A stretch of DNA of 64,000 nucleotides from positions 1 through 64,000 of the forward strand of contig NZ_KQ410741.1 in the NCBI RefSeq assembly GCF_001262505.1, in the 5' to 3' direction. This document shows, piece after piece, positions 8,210-15,276 of the stretch. The notes under the pieces were generated by a model. That model ran no database searches and was not told the origin of the DNA. It saw nothing but the letters and a program-made list of their open reading frames with translations. Numbering within the stretch: the stretch's first letter is position 1; every line of letters starts with the position of its first letter. Origin of the DNA: Shinella sp. SUS2. Lineage in GTDB: Bacteria; Pseudomonadota; Alphaproteobacteria; Rhizobiales; Rhizobiaceae. The position numbers and the translations under genes are program-made.

Positions 8210-9139
8210 ATGGCCCGCGCCTTTGACGTCATCGGCTTTGGCGCCCTGGCGGTCGACGACATCGTTTATGTCGACCGTCCCCTTTCTGCCGGCAAGGGAA
8301 AGGTGACGAAACGTGTCCGCGACCATGGCGGCAATGTCGCCACTGCGCTCGTCGCCGTCGCCCGCCTCGGGGGGCGGGCTGCTTTCGTCGGATGGCTGGG
8401 CGAACCCGCGCAGGATATTGGCGGGCGCGAACTGGAGCGCGAGGGCGTCGACACCGCTTGCGCGCCTCGCCATGCCGATGCGGCTCCCATCCGGTCCATC
8501 ATCACCGTCGGGCCGGATGGTGATCGCTTCATCGCCTATGATGACGATGTGTTGCACGGCACGGCACCAGATTTGCCGGACGTCGTGTTCAGCAAGGCAC
8601 CGGTTCTCCTCATCGATGGCTACGCCATCCATTCGGAGGCCGCTGTCGTGCGGGCGCACGCGCTTGGCCTTTCCATCGTCGCCGATATCGAGTGGACCGC
8701 CGGCTCTGCAAGCGACCGAATCCTGTCGCTTGCCGATCATCTCGTGCTGCCGATCGCCTTTGCCAGGTCCCATCTGGAACAGGATGATCCGCGGGCACTC
8801 CTGGAGGCGCTTTGGTCGCCGGATCGAGCGGCGGTGGTTCTCACCGATGGCGACCGTGGCAGCTATGTCCGGCAGCGGGGCGATCCGGTCTCTTGGCACC
8901 TCCCGGCCTATATGGTCCGGGCCGTGGATACGACCGGCGCAGGAGATTGTTTCCATGGCGCCTACGCGCTGGCGCTGGCCGAGGGCGGCCGCCCACTTGA
9001 TTGCGCGGCTTTTGCGGCCGCCGCAGCGGCCATATCGGTGACGGCGCATGGCGGTCGCCTGGGGCTGCCGGATAGGGCCGCATGTCTATCCTGGATGGCC
9101 GGGGCACACGCGCCCGTCCCTGTTCCCCTACGCAGTTAG
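8210..9139 (+). CDS. PfkB/ribokinase-family sugar kinase
   Basis: 309 residues. The family N-terminal glycine motif is seen in DHGGNVATALVAVARLGG, and the C-terminal signature DTTGAGDCFHGAYA supplies the catalytic Asp and anion hole. It follows the aldolase directly and should form one transcript with it. The arrangement DeoR regulator, aldolase, PfkB kinase recalls the sulfoquinovose yih genes and the tagatose/fructose-phosphate pathways. The residue I remember as binding the sulfonate in YihV (Arg in the DVRW segment) aligns to Tyr here, so sulfosugar activity is not supported. Substrate unknown. Confidence 0.88.
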   Translation: MARAFDVIGFGALAVDDIVYVDRPLSAGKGKVTKRVRDHGGNVATALVAVARLGGRAAFVGWLGEPAQDIGGRELEREGVDTACAPRHADAAPIRSIITVGPDGDRFIAYDDDVLHGTAPDLPDVVFSKAPVLLIDGYAIHSEAAVVRAHALGLSIVADIEWTAGSASDRILSLADHLVLPIAFARSHLEQDDPRALLEALWSPDRAAVVLTDGDRGSYVRQRGDPVSWHLPAYMVRAVDTTGAGDCFHGAYALALAEGGRPLDCAAFAAAAAAISVTAHGGRLGLPDRAACLSWMAGAHAPVPVPLRS

Positions 9140-9465
9140 ACCCCTCCCGTCCTCAACGTGATATCCCAGCCGCCGGTGCGCTGAAGCGCGCCGGCATATG
9201 CATGATGCTGCGCGCTCGGCATCAAGTGCATGCCTTAGATAAAAAATTACGCGCGTTAAAAAATAAAATATCACGCATATCATTTTTTGAATTAAAAAAC
9301 ATGTTTGTTATCAATGTGATGAGCTTGTTTCTTATTCTTGTCGTGGCTTTCAGGTGTATTTTTTCACCTTGACTTTGTTGGTCACTCCTGAGCCTTCTGT
9401 CGAAAATCGATAGCAGCGGTGGAGGCTGCCGGTCGGTGTTCGGGACAGTGCAGGGAGGATGCGAC
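9140..9465. promoter_or_regulatory. Intergenic region with a hairpin and an AT-rich promoter region for the ATPase operon
   Basis: The 326-base gap holds no gene. At 9172-9195 GCCGGTGCGC and GCGCGCCGGC form a 10-bp stem (one G-U wobble) around TGAA, 32 bases after the kinase stop. It may end the aldolase-kinase transcript, although no U-run follows. From 9236 to about 9360 the DNA is very AT-rich. It holds AAAAAATTACGCGCG at 9241-9255, almost the same as the left half of the dyad at 2002-2027, which suggests a shared regulator for binding protein and ATPase. Confidence 0.5.
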
Positions 9466-10611
9466 GTGGCTGAGGTTGTGCTGGACAGGATCTGCAAGAC
9501 CTATGGAAACAACTATCATGCGATCAAGGATTTGAGCCTGACGATCCACGATGGTGAGTTTCTGATCCTCGTGGGGCCATCGGGTTGCGGAAAATCGACG
9601 GCCCTGCGGATGATCGCCGGCCTTGAGGAAATCACGAGCGGCACGCTGAGCATCGGTGACCAGGACGTGGCAGACCTGCCGCCGAAAGACCGCGACATTG
9701 CCATGGTGTTCCAGAGCTACGCTCTCTATCCGCACATGACCGTTTTCGACAACATCGCCTTTTCGATGAAGCTGGCGGGGAAGAGCAAGGCGGAGCGCGC
9801 CAAACGGGTAAACGAGATCGCCAAAATCCTGCAGCTCGAAACGCTGCTGCAGAACAAGCCGGCGCAGCTCTCCGGCGGTCAACGCCAGCGCGTGGCGATG
9901 GGTCGGGCGATGGTGCGCGAACCTGCGGCCTTCCTGATGGATGAGCCCCTGTCCAATCTCGATGCAAAGCTGCGTGTCCAGATGCGCGCCGAGATCGCCA
10001 GCCTGCAGCGCCAGCTGGGCGTGACGACCATCTATGTCACCCACGACCAGACGGAGGCGATGACCATGGGCGACCGCGTCGCGGTGTTGAAGAGTGGCGT
10101 GTTGCAGCAGGTGGATACGCCAAGGGCACTCTATCACAAGCCGGTCAACGCGTTCGTTGCGGGGTTCATCGGCTCGCCTTCAATGAACCTGTTCGAGGGG
10201 CGCCTGGAAGGTGGATCGATCCGGCTCCCGGGCTTTTCGATCCCGTTGCCGGCAAGTGTCCGCGAGCGTGTTCCCGGTCTTGCGGCTTTCGACGGCAAGC
10301 CTGTCGTTTTTGGAATCCGTCCTGAAGATCTCCATGACAGCCGCCTGCCGTCGGGCGCGGCCTATCCGACCATCCCGGCATTGGTCAGAACGACCGAGGA
10401 GCTTGGTTCCGAGCTGATCGTGCACCTGAAAGTCGAGGCGGCCCGTGTCGATTCCGGTGATCCGGATGCCGTCGAGGATCTGAGCGGCGCGGCCAACACG
10501 GTGGCACGGTTTGCGGCCACCAGCATGGTCAAGGCCGGAGAGCAGATCGATCTCGCTATCGACCCGGCAAAGCTGCACTTCTTCGATGTGCAGACCCATG
10601 CGGCTCTCTAG
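9466..10611 (+). CDS. ABC transporter ATP-binding protein, MalK/UgpC type
   Basis: 381 residues from a GTG at 9466, which has GGGAGGA six bases upstream; a second GTG at 9436 lacks this. Walker A GPSGCGKST (residues 37-45), signature LSGGQRQRVAMGRA and Walker B FLMDEPLSNLDAKLR are intact. The long C-terminal part (after about residue 235) is the OB-fold/TOBE domain of carbohydrate ATPases, with FGIRPEDL. It heads an operon of Gfo/Idh, isomerase, hydrolase, epimerase and ROK kinase. There are no permeases beside it, so it probably serves the binding protein at 600 and permeases left of the window, or works as a shared ATPase. Confidence 0.93.
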   Translation: MAEVVLDRICKTYGNNYHAIKDLSLTIHDGEFLILVGPSGCGKSTALRMIAGLEEITSGTLSIGDQDVADLPPKDRDIAMVFQSYALYPHMTVFDNIAFSMKLAGKSKAERAKRVNEIAKILQLETLLQNKPAQLSGGQRQRVAMGRAMVREPAAFLMDEPLSNLDAKLRVQMRAEIASLQRQLGVTTIYVTHDQTEAMTMGDRVAVLKSGVLQQVDTPRALYHKPVNAFVAGFIGSPSMNLFEGRLEGGSIRLPGFSIPLPASVRERVPGLAAFDGKPVVFGIRPEDLHDSRLPSGAAYPTIPALVRTTEELGSELIVHLKVEAARVDSGDPDAVEDLSGAANTVARFAATSMVKAGEQIDLAIDPAKLHFFDVQTHAAL

Positions 10612-10697
10612 GTGCCAGATCCGGGCTTGGCTGCCGTGATCTCCGGGACACCAGGCTCGACGTCCGCGGCGAACGATGAAACTTGAAGGGGGCAGCA

Positions 10698-11774
10698 ATG
10701 CCAGCAAAACAGGAACGGCGCCTTCGCGTGGGCGTACTCGGCGCGGGGCAGATCGCCCAGGCCGCCCACTTCGAAAGCTGCACCAAGGCGGCCAACGCCG
10801 ATCTCTATGCGATCTGCGATGTCGCCGATGATCTTCGCGAGCGCATGGCGATCACCCACGGCGCTGAGAAGACCTACAACGACTATGATGCGATGCTTGC
10901 GGATCCGGATCTCGATGCCGTGATCATCGCGACCGCCGATGCATTCCACGTTCCGGCGTCGCTGCGTGCGCTCGAAGCCGGCAAGCATGTGCTCTGCGAG
11001 AAGCCGGTCGGTGTGACGGTCGAGGAATGCCTCACGCTCAAGGCGGCCGTCGAAAAATACGGCAGGGTGTTTCAGGTCGGGCACATGAAGCGTTTCGATG
11101 CCGGCCTGCAGGCGGCAAAGTCCTTCATTGCCGATGAGATGGGCGAGATGGTTGCGCTCAAGGCCTGGTACTGCGACAGCACCCACCGCTATCCGATGAC
11201 CGATGCCGTGCAGCCGCTGATCGTCACCAGCGCCAATGCGAAGAGGCCTTCGGCCAACCCGAAGGCCGACTTGCGCCGCTACTACATGCTGGCACACGGC
11301 TGCCATCTGATCGACACAGCGCGCTATTTCGCCGGCGACATCGTTTCGGTCCAGGCGCGGCTTTCCGAGCGGGCAGGCATCTGGTGCTGGTTCGTGGATG
11401 TGGAATTCGCTTCCGGCACGCTTGGCCACCTTGATCTGACGGTCCAGGTCCGCATGGACTGGCATGAGGGCTTCCAGATCTATGGCAGGAACGGGAGCGT
11501 CCTCGGCAAAACCTATAACCCCTGGTACTACAAGACGAGCGAGGTCGACATCTTCCGCGAGGCTGACGGCGCAACCCATCGCGTCCTTGGTGCGGATGGC
11601 CATTTCTATCGTCGTCAGGTCGAAGGTTTTGCCCGCACCATCCTCGATGGCTCTCCGATGGAAGGTGCCGATATCGATGACGGTCTTGCCTCCGTCCGCG
11701 CCATGGTCGCCATCGCCCGCTCAGTCGAAAGCGGCAGGGCGGTCAGGCTCTCCGATGTGACGGGTGGTGTCTGA
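10698..11774 (+). CDS. Gfo/Idh/MocA-family oxidoreductase (second copy)
   Basis: 358 residues from ATG 10698, which has AAGGGGG upstream; a TTG at 10683 is less likely. The Rossmann motif is RVGVLGAGQIAQAAHFES. The family catalytic Lys sits in CEKPVGV (near residue 95), and HGCHLIDTARYF is the C-terminal substrate-domain His segment. Its stop overlaps the next start (TGATG). Together with the copy at 4153 it gives the cluster two sugar oxidoreductases, which could oxidise and later reduce the same carbon, or act on two different intermediates. Substrate unknown. Confidence 0.9.
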   Translation: MPAKQERRLRVGVLGAGQIAQAAHFESCTKAANADLYAICDVADDLRERMAITHGAEKTYNDYDAMLADPDLDAVIIATADAFHVPASLRALEAGKHVLCEKPVGVTVEECLTLKAAVEKYGRVFQVGHMKRFDAGLQAAKSFIADEMGEMVALKAWYCDSTHRYPMTDAVQPLIVTSANAKRPSANPKADLRRYYMLAHGCHLIDTARYFAGDIVSVQARLSERAGIWCWFVDVEFASGTLGHLDLTVQVRMDWHEGFQIYGRNGSVLGKTYNPWYYKTSEVDIFREADGATHRVLGADGHFYRRQVEGFARTILDGSPMEGADIDDGLASVRAMVAIARSVESGRAVRLSDVTGGV

Positions 11775-12607
11775 TGAAACTTGGGATCTTTGCCAAGACG
11801 TTTGAAGGCGCGCAGCCCAGGGCGGTGCTCGATGCGGCAGCTGCGGCCGGCTTTGCCTCGGCGCAATACAACATGGCCTGCTCGGGTCTCGCCTCCATGC
11901 CGGATTCGATCGATGAGGGAGAGGCGGGTGCGGTCGCCGCTGCGGCGAAAGACGCCGGCATCGAAATCGCCGCCGTCTCCGGCACCTACAACATGATCCA
12001 TCCAGACCGGGTCGTACGTGAGGCGGGCCACCGCCGGCTTGCCGTGCTGGCGGCGTGCAGCCGTGCGATGTCCACGCGCCTGATCACGCTCTGCACCGGC
12101 ACGCGCGATCCGCTCGACCAATGGAAGGCACACCCGGACAACGACACACCGGAAGCCTGGCGGAACCTGGTGGAGGCCATGGAAACGGCAATCGATATCG
12201 CCGACCGCCATGACATCGATCTCGGCATCGAGCCGGAACTGGCCAATGTGATCAATTCGGCGGAAAAGGCCCGCCGGCTGATCGACGAGATGCAGAGCCC
12301 GCGCCTCAAGATCGTGCTCGATCCCGCCAATCTCTTCGAACGAGCAGCGCTCGATGCGCAGCGCGCGACCATCTCAGCCGCCATCGATCTTCTCGCCGAC
12401 CGCATCGTCATGGCCCATGCCAAGGACAGGAACGCGGACGGCAGCTTTGCGACGGCCGGCAAGGGTGTGCTCGACTATACGCACTATCTCGATGGACTGA
12501 AGGCGATTGGTTTTGCCGGCGGCCTGATCACCCACGGGCTAACCGCGGCCGAAGCCGAGGGTGTTGCCCGTTTCCTGTCGGAAAAGCTCTCCGGGGCGCG
12601 GCGATGA
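11774..12607 (+). CDS. TIM-barrel sugar isomerase/epimerase (second copy)
   Basis: 277 residues of the xylose-isomerase-like superfamily. Likely metal ligands are in LGIEPE, IVLDPANLF, IVMAHAKD and the late THG segment, spaced as in tagatose 3-epimerase and related enzymes. The start overlaps the Gfo/Idh stop and the end overlaps the hydrolase start (ATGA), so the genes are translationally coupled. With the oxidoreductase just upstream, a keto-sugar intermediate is a plausible substrate. It is clearly different from the IolE-like copy at 5563, so the two probably catalyse different steps. Confidence 0.82.
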   Translation: MKLGIFAKTFEGAQPRAVLDAAAAAGFASAQYNMACSGLASMPDSIDEGEAGAVAAAAKDAGIEIAAVSGTYNMIHPDRVVREAGHRRLAVLAACSRAMSTRLITLCTGTRDPLDQWKAHPDNDTPEAWRNLVEAMETAIDIADRHDIDLGIEPELANVINSAEKARRLIDEMQSPRLKIVLDPANLFERAALDAQRATISAAIDLLADRIVMAHAKDRNADGSFATAGKGVLDYTHYLDGLKAIGFAGGLITHGLTAAEAEGVARFLSEKLSGARR

Positions 12608-13407
12608 GTGCTGCATTCGAGGCAAGCGATGGCACGCGGCTGAATGTCGATACGGCAGGAGAGGGCATACCGGTCGTCTTCCTGCACGGTCTCTGCGGCG
12701 ATTCGGGCCAGACCGCGGAGGTGTTTCCGACTGATACCGGATTTCGCCGCATCACCATCGAGGCCCGCGGCCATGGCCGCTCGCAAGCCGGAGCCTTCGG
12801 CAAGCTTTCGATCTCGACCTTCGCAGATGATGTCGCCGACTATATCGAGTCCGCCCTGGAGGCGCCGGTTGTCGTCAGCGGCATCTCTATGGGAGCTGCG
12901 ATTTCTCTTCGCCTTGCGGTGCGACGGCCGGAACTCGTCCGTGCGCTTGTCCTTGCCCGACCTGCCTGGCGAACGGCCGCGGCGCCGGAGAACATGGCGC
13001 CGAATGCCGAAGTTGGCCATCTGCTCGCGCATTTACCGTCCCCGGCCGCAAAAGCTGCTTTCTTGGCAGGATCGACCGGCCGGCGTCTTGCCGCTGAAGC
13101 GCCGGACAACCTGGCCTCCCTCACCGGTTTCTTCTCGCGCGAACCTGTGGAGGTCACCGGCGCGCTTCTGACCGCCATTGCGAAGGACGGCCCAGGCGTG
13201 ACGGAGGCAGATCTTGGCGGCATTGCCGCGCCGACCCTCGTCATCGGTCATGAACGGGATCTCATTCATCCCATTGCCTATGCGCGTGCGCTGGCGGAAC
13301 AAATCCGCACGGCACGCTTCATTCAAATCACGCCAAAGGCGGAGGACAAGGTGCAGTACGTCGCCGATTTCCGCCGTGCCATGGCTGTCTTCCTGAAGGA
13401 TCTCTGA
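12604..13407 (+). CDS. Alpha/beta hydrolase fold protein, possibly without the catalytic His
   Basis: 267 residues. The oxyanion segment is VVFLHGLCGDSGQT, the nucleophile elbow SGISMGAAISLRLA, and the acid is probably the Asp in GHERDLIHP. Where relatives carry the catalytic His (usual motif GxGH before the last helix), this chain reads ITPKAEDKVQYVADF with no His. Either another His, such as the one in DLIHP, takes over, or the protein is not a classical hydrolase. In context it could be a lactonase for an aldonolactone made by the adjacent oxidoreductase. That is inference only. Confidence 0.75.
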   Translation: MSAAFEASDGTRLNVDTAGEGIPVVFLHGLCGDSGQTAEVFPTDTGFRRITIEARGHGRSQAGAFGKLSISTFADDVADYIESALEAPVVVSGISMGAAISLRLAVRRPELVRALVLARPAWRTAAAPENMAPNAEVGHLLAHLPSPAAKAAFLAGSTGRRLAAEAPDNLASLTGFFSREPVEVTGALLTAIAKDGPGVTEADLGGIAAPTLVIGHERDLIHPIAYARALAEQIRTARFIQITPKAEDKVQYVADFRRAMAVFLKDL

Positions 13408-13410
13408 CGT

Positions 13411-14112
13411 ATGAACATCACCGCCAGAAACTGGATCGCCGACCTTCCCAAGGATCGTCTGATTGCCGAATTCTCCGTCTGGTCAGCCGATCTTATGCGG
13501 CTGGCCGATGATCTCGCCCGCGTCGAGCCCCATGTCGATATCCTGCACATCGACGTCGCCGACGGCCATTTTGCGCCGGCGATGCTGTTCTTTCCCGATC
13601 TGGTGGCGGGTGTTCGCAAGGTTTCCGGGCGGCCGATCCACGTTCATCTCATGGTCTCCGACGACATCCTCCTCTCGCAGATCGAGCAATTCGCCGATGC
13701 AGGCAGTGATCTCATCAGCCTTCACGTCGAAAACGAACGTGTCGCAGACGCAGCCCTCGACCTGCTTGAACGCCGCGGCATCGCTGCCGGTATGGTGCTG
13801 CGGGTGGAAACTCCCGTCGAGCGCATCCGCCGCTACGCTGCTCGGCTGCAGTTCATCACACTGCTTGGAACTGCAATCGGTGTGAAAGGGCAGGGCCTTG
13901 ATGAGCGTGCGGGCGCACGCCTGCAGGAGGCAAAAGGCATCATCGCCGCGTGCGGGGCGGAGCATCGCATCGTGCTTGCGGCCGATGGCGGTATCCGAGA
14001 GCACACCGTGCCGATTTTGCGTGGGGCAGGTGCGCAGACGGTCGTACTCGGTTCGCTTGCCTTTAATGCGCCTTCGCTCGAGGAGCGCATGGCGTGGCTT
14101 CATTCCCTCTGA
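13411..14112 (+). CDS. Ribulose-phosphate 3-epimerase family protein
   Basis: 233 residues, close to the usual 220-230. The family motifs LHIDVADGHFAP (metal His and catalytic Asp), HVHLMV and the phosphate-binding LAADGGI are present. It starts four bases after the hydrolase stop in the same operon. A dedicated copy in a sugar cluster probably epimerises a cluster-specific ketose phosphate (for example pentulose or hexulose 6-phosphate) rather than housekeeping ribulose 5-phosphate, but the sequence does not prove it. N-terminal AEFSVWSADL differs from the usual SILSAD, in line with a changed substrate. Confidence 0.85.
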   Translation: MNITARNWIADLPKDRLIAEFSVWSADLMRLADDLARVEPHVDILHIDVADGHFAPAMLFFPDLVAGVRKVSGRPIHVHLMVSDDILLSQIEQFADAGSDLISLHVENERVADAALDLLERRGIAAGMVLRVETPVERIRRYAARLQFITLLGTAIGVKGQGLDERAGARLQEAKGIIAACGAEHRIVLAADGGIREHTVPILRGAGAQTVVLGSLAFNAPSLEERMAWLHSL

Positions 14113-14126
14113 AGGTGCATCCGACC

Positions 14127-15125
14127 ATGCATGAGATCGCCATCGGCATCGATCTTGGAGGCACGCAGGTTCGCGCCGCGCTCGTCGGCGCGCGGGGAGA
14201 GGTCATCGCGCGCGCCGAGGAGCGGACGGATGCAATGGCCGGGCCGGATCGTGTACTTGACCAGATCGGAGCGCTTGCCGATGGTCTGACCGCTGATGTG
14301 GGGACCGCCAGGGTGGTTGGCATCGGTATCTCGACGCCGGGGCCGATCGACACGATCTCGGGCATAGCGCGGGATATCCCGACGCTTGCCGGATTTGCCG
14401 ATTTTCCTCTGAAGGCTGAGTTGCAGAAGCGGTTCGGCGTTCGCGTCAGCCTCGAAAACGACGGCATTGCCGCCGCCATTGGTGAATGGCAGTTCGGCGC
14501 AGGCAGGGGGCTGGAAAACCTTGTCTATGTTACGGTCAGCACGGGCCTTGGCGGCGGCGTGATTGCTGATGGGCGCGTGCTGCGCGGCCGCAAGGGGATG
14601 GCAGGGCATATCGGTCACATGTCCGTCATGCCGGATGGCGCGCTCTGCCTTTGCGGCAACCGGGGATGCTTCGAGGCCTACGGATCCGGTACGGCCTTCA
14701 CGCGGCGCGCGCGGGACCGGGCTTTTGCGTGCACGGAAACCCGTTTGGGGGCTGAGGGCGCCGCCATCGACAGTCGCGCCGTGTTCGCCGCCGCCAGATC
14801 CGGGGACGCCCTGGCAAATACATTGATCGACGAGGAGGCGGAAATCCTCGGCCGGGGTTTCACGAGCCTCCTGCACATCTTCAGCCCTGATGTCATCATC
14901 ATGGGCGGCGGTCTCTCGCACGAATTCGAGCGTTTGCATCCCGGCATCCAGCGCTACATCGCCGAATGGGCTATGCCCGCCTTCAAGGATGTGCGCGTGG
15001 TGTGCGCTGCCCTCGGCCAGAATTCCGGGCTTATCGGCGCGGCCGCCCTGGCATTCCTTGCGGCAGACATGCAAAACGACAGGCAACTCTCTTCTTCACA
15101 AGCGGCCAAGTCCTTCCCCATGTGA
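14127..15125 (+). CDS. ROK-family sugar kinase
   Basis: 332 residues from ATG 14127, with GAAGGTG at 14111-14117; an in-frame GTG at 14094 would overlap the epimerase. The phosphate-binding loop GIDLGGTQVRAAL, the catalytic region SLENDGIAAAIGE and the ROK zinc motif CLCGNRGCFE are all present, so an active cytoplasmic kinase is likely. It has no HTH, so it is a kinase and not a NagC-type repressor. It closes the operon that starts at 9466. Its stop codon is directly followed by the tRNA-Sec gene on the other strand. The substrate is probably an aldose or N-acylated sugar; not determinable. Confidence 0.9.
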   Translation: MHEIAIGIDLGGTQVRAALVGARGEVIARAEERTDAMAGPDRVLDQIGALADGLTADVGTARVVGIGISTPGPIDTISGIARDIPTLAGFADFPLKAELQKRFGVRVSLENDGIAAAIGEWQFGAGRGLENLVYVTVSTGLGGGVIADGRVLRGRKGMAGHIGHMSVMPDGALCLCGNRGCFEAYGSGTAFTRRARDRAFACTETRLGAEGAAIDSRAVFAAARSGDALANTLIDEEAEILGRGFTSLLHIFSPDVIIMGGGLSHEFERLHPGIQRYIAEWAMPAFKDVRVVCAALGQNSGLIGAAALAFLAADMQNDRQLSSSQAAKSFPM

Positions 15126-15221
15126 TGGCGGAGGGGAGTGGGGGTCGAACCCACCCGGGACAGGCTCGCTGCCCCAACCGGATTTGAAGTCCGGCCGTCC
15201 CACCGGAGACGATTCCCTTCC
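15126..15221 (-). tRNA. selC: tRNA-Sec (anticodon UCA)
   Basis: A 96-nt minus-strand gene with encoded CCA (15126-15128). The anticodon stem-loop CCGGACTTCAAATCCGG carries TCA. The T arm GTGGG-TTCGACC-CCCAC and the long variable arm GGGGCAGCGAGCCTGTCCC match bacterial tRNA-Sec, and the acceptor stem is the long 8-bp kind. The fourth acceptor pair is A-C, a mismatch, if the boundaries are right. The gene abuts the stop codon of the ROK kinase on the opposite strand and lies 55 bases downstream of selB. It delivers selenocysteine to the UGA of the formate dehydrogenase gene at 21169. Confidence 0.96.
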
Positions 15222-15276
15222 TGAAGCCGTGCCTGCAAGGGCAAAGCGGCTTTGCCGGACCGACGGATTGCAGAAC

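Noticed and set aside
6441..9139. DeoR, aldolase and PfkB genes as a sulfoquinovose (sulfo-EMP) cluster
   Set aside because: No YihQ-type sulfoquinovosidase or YihU-type reductase is present, and the Arg I remember as the sulfonate contact in YihV aligns to Tyr in the kinase. The other genes fit a different pathway.
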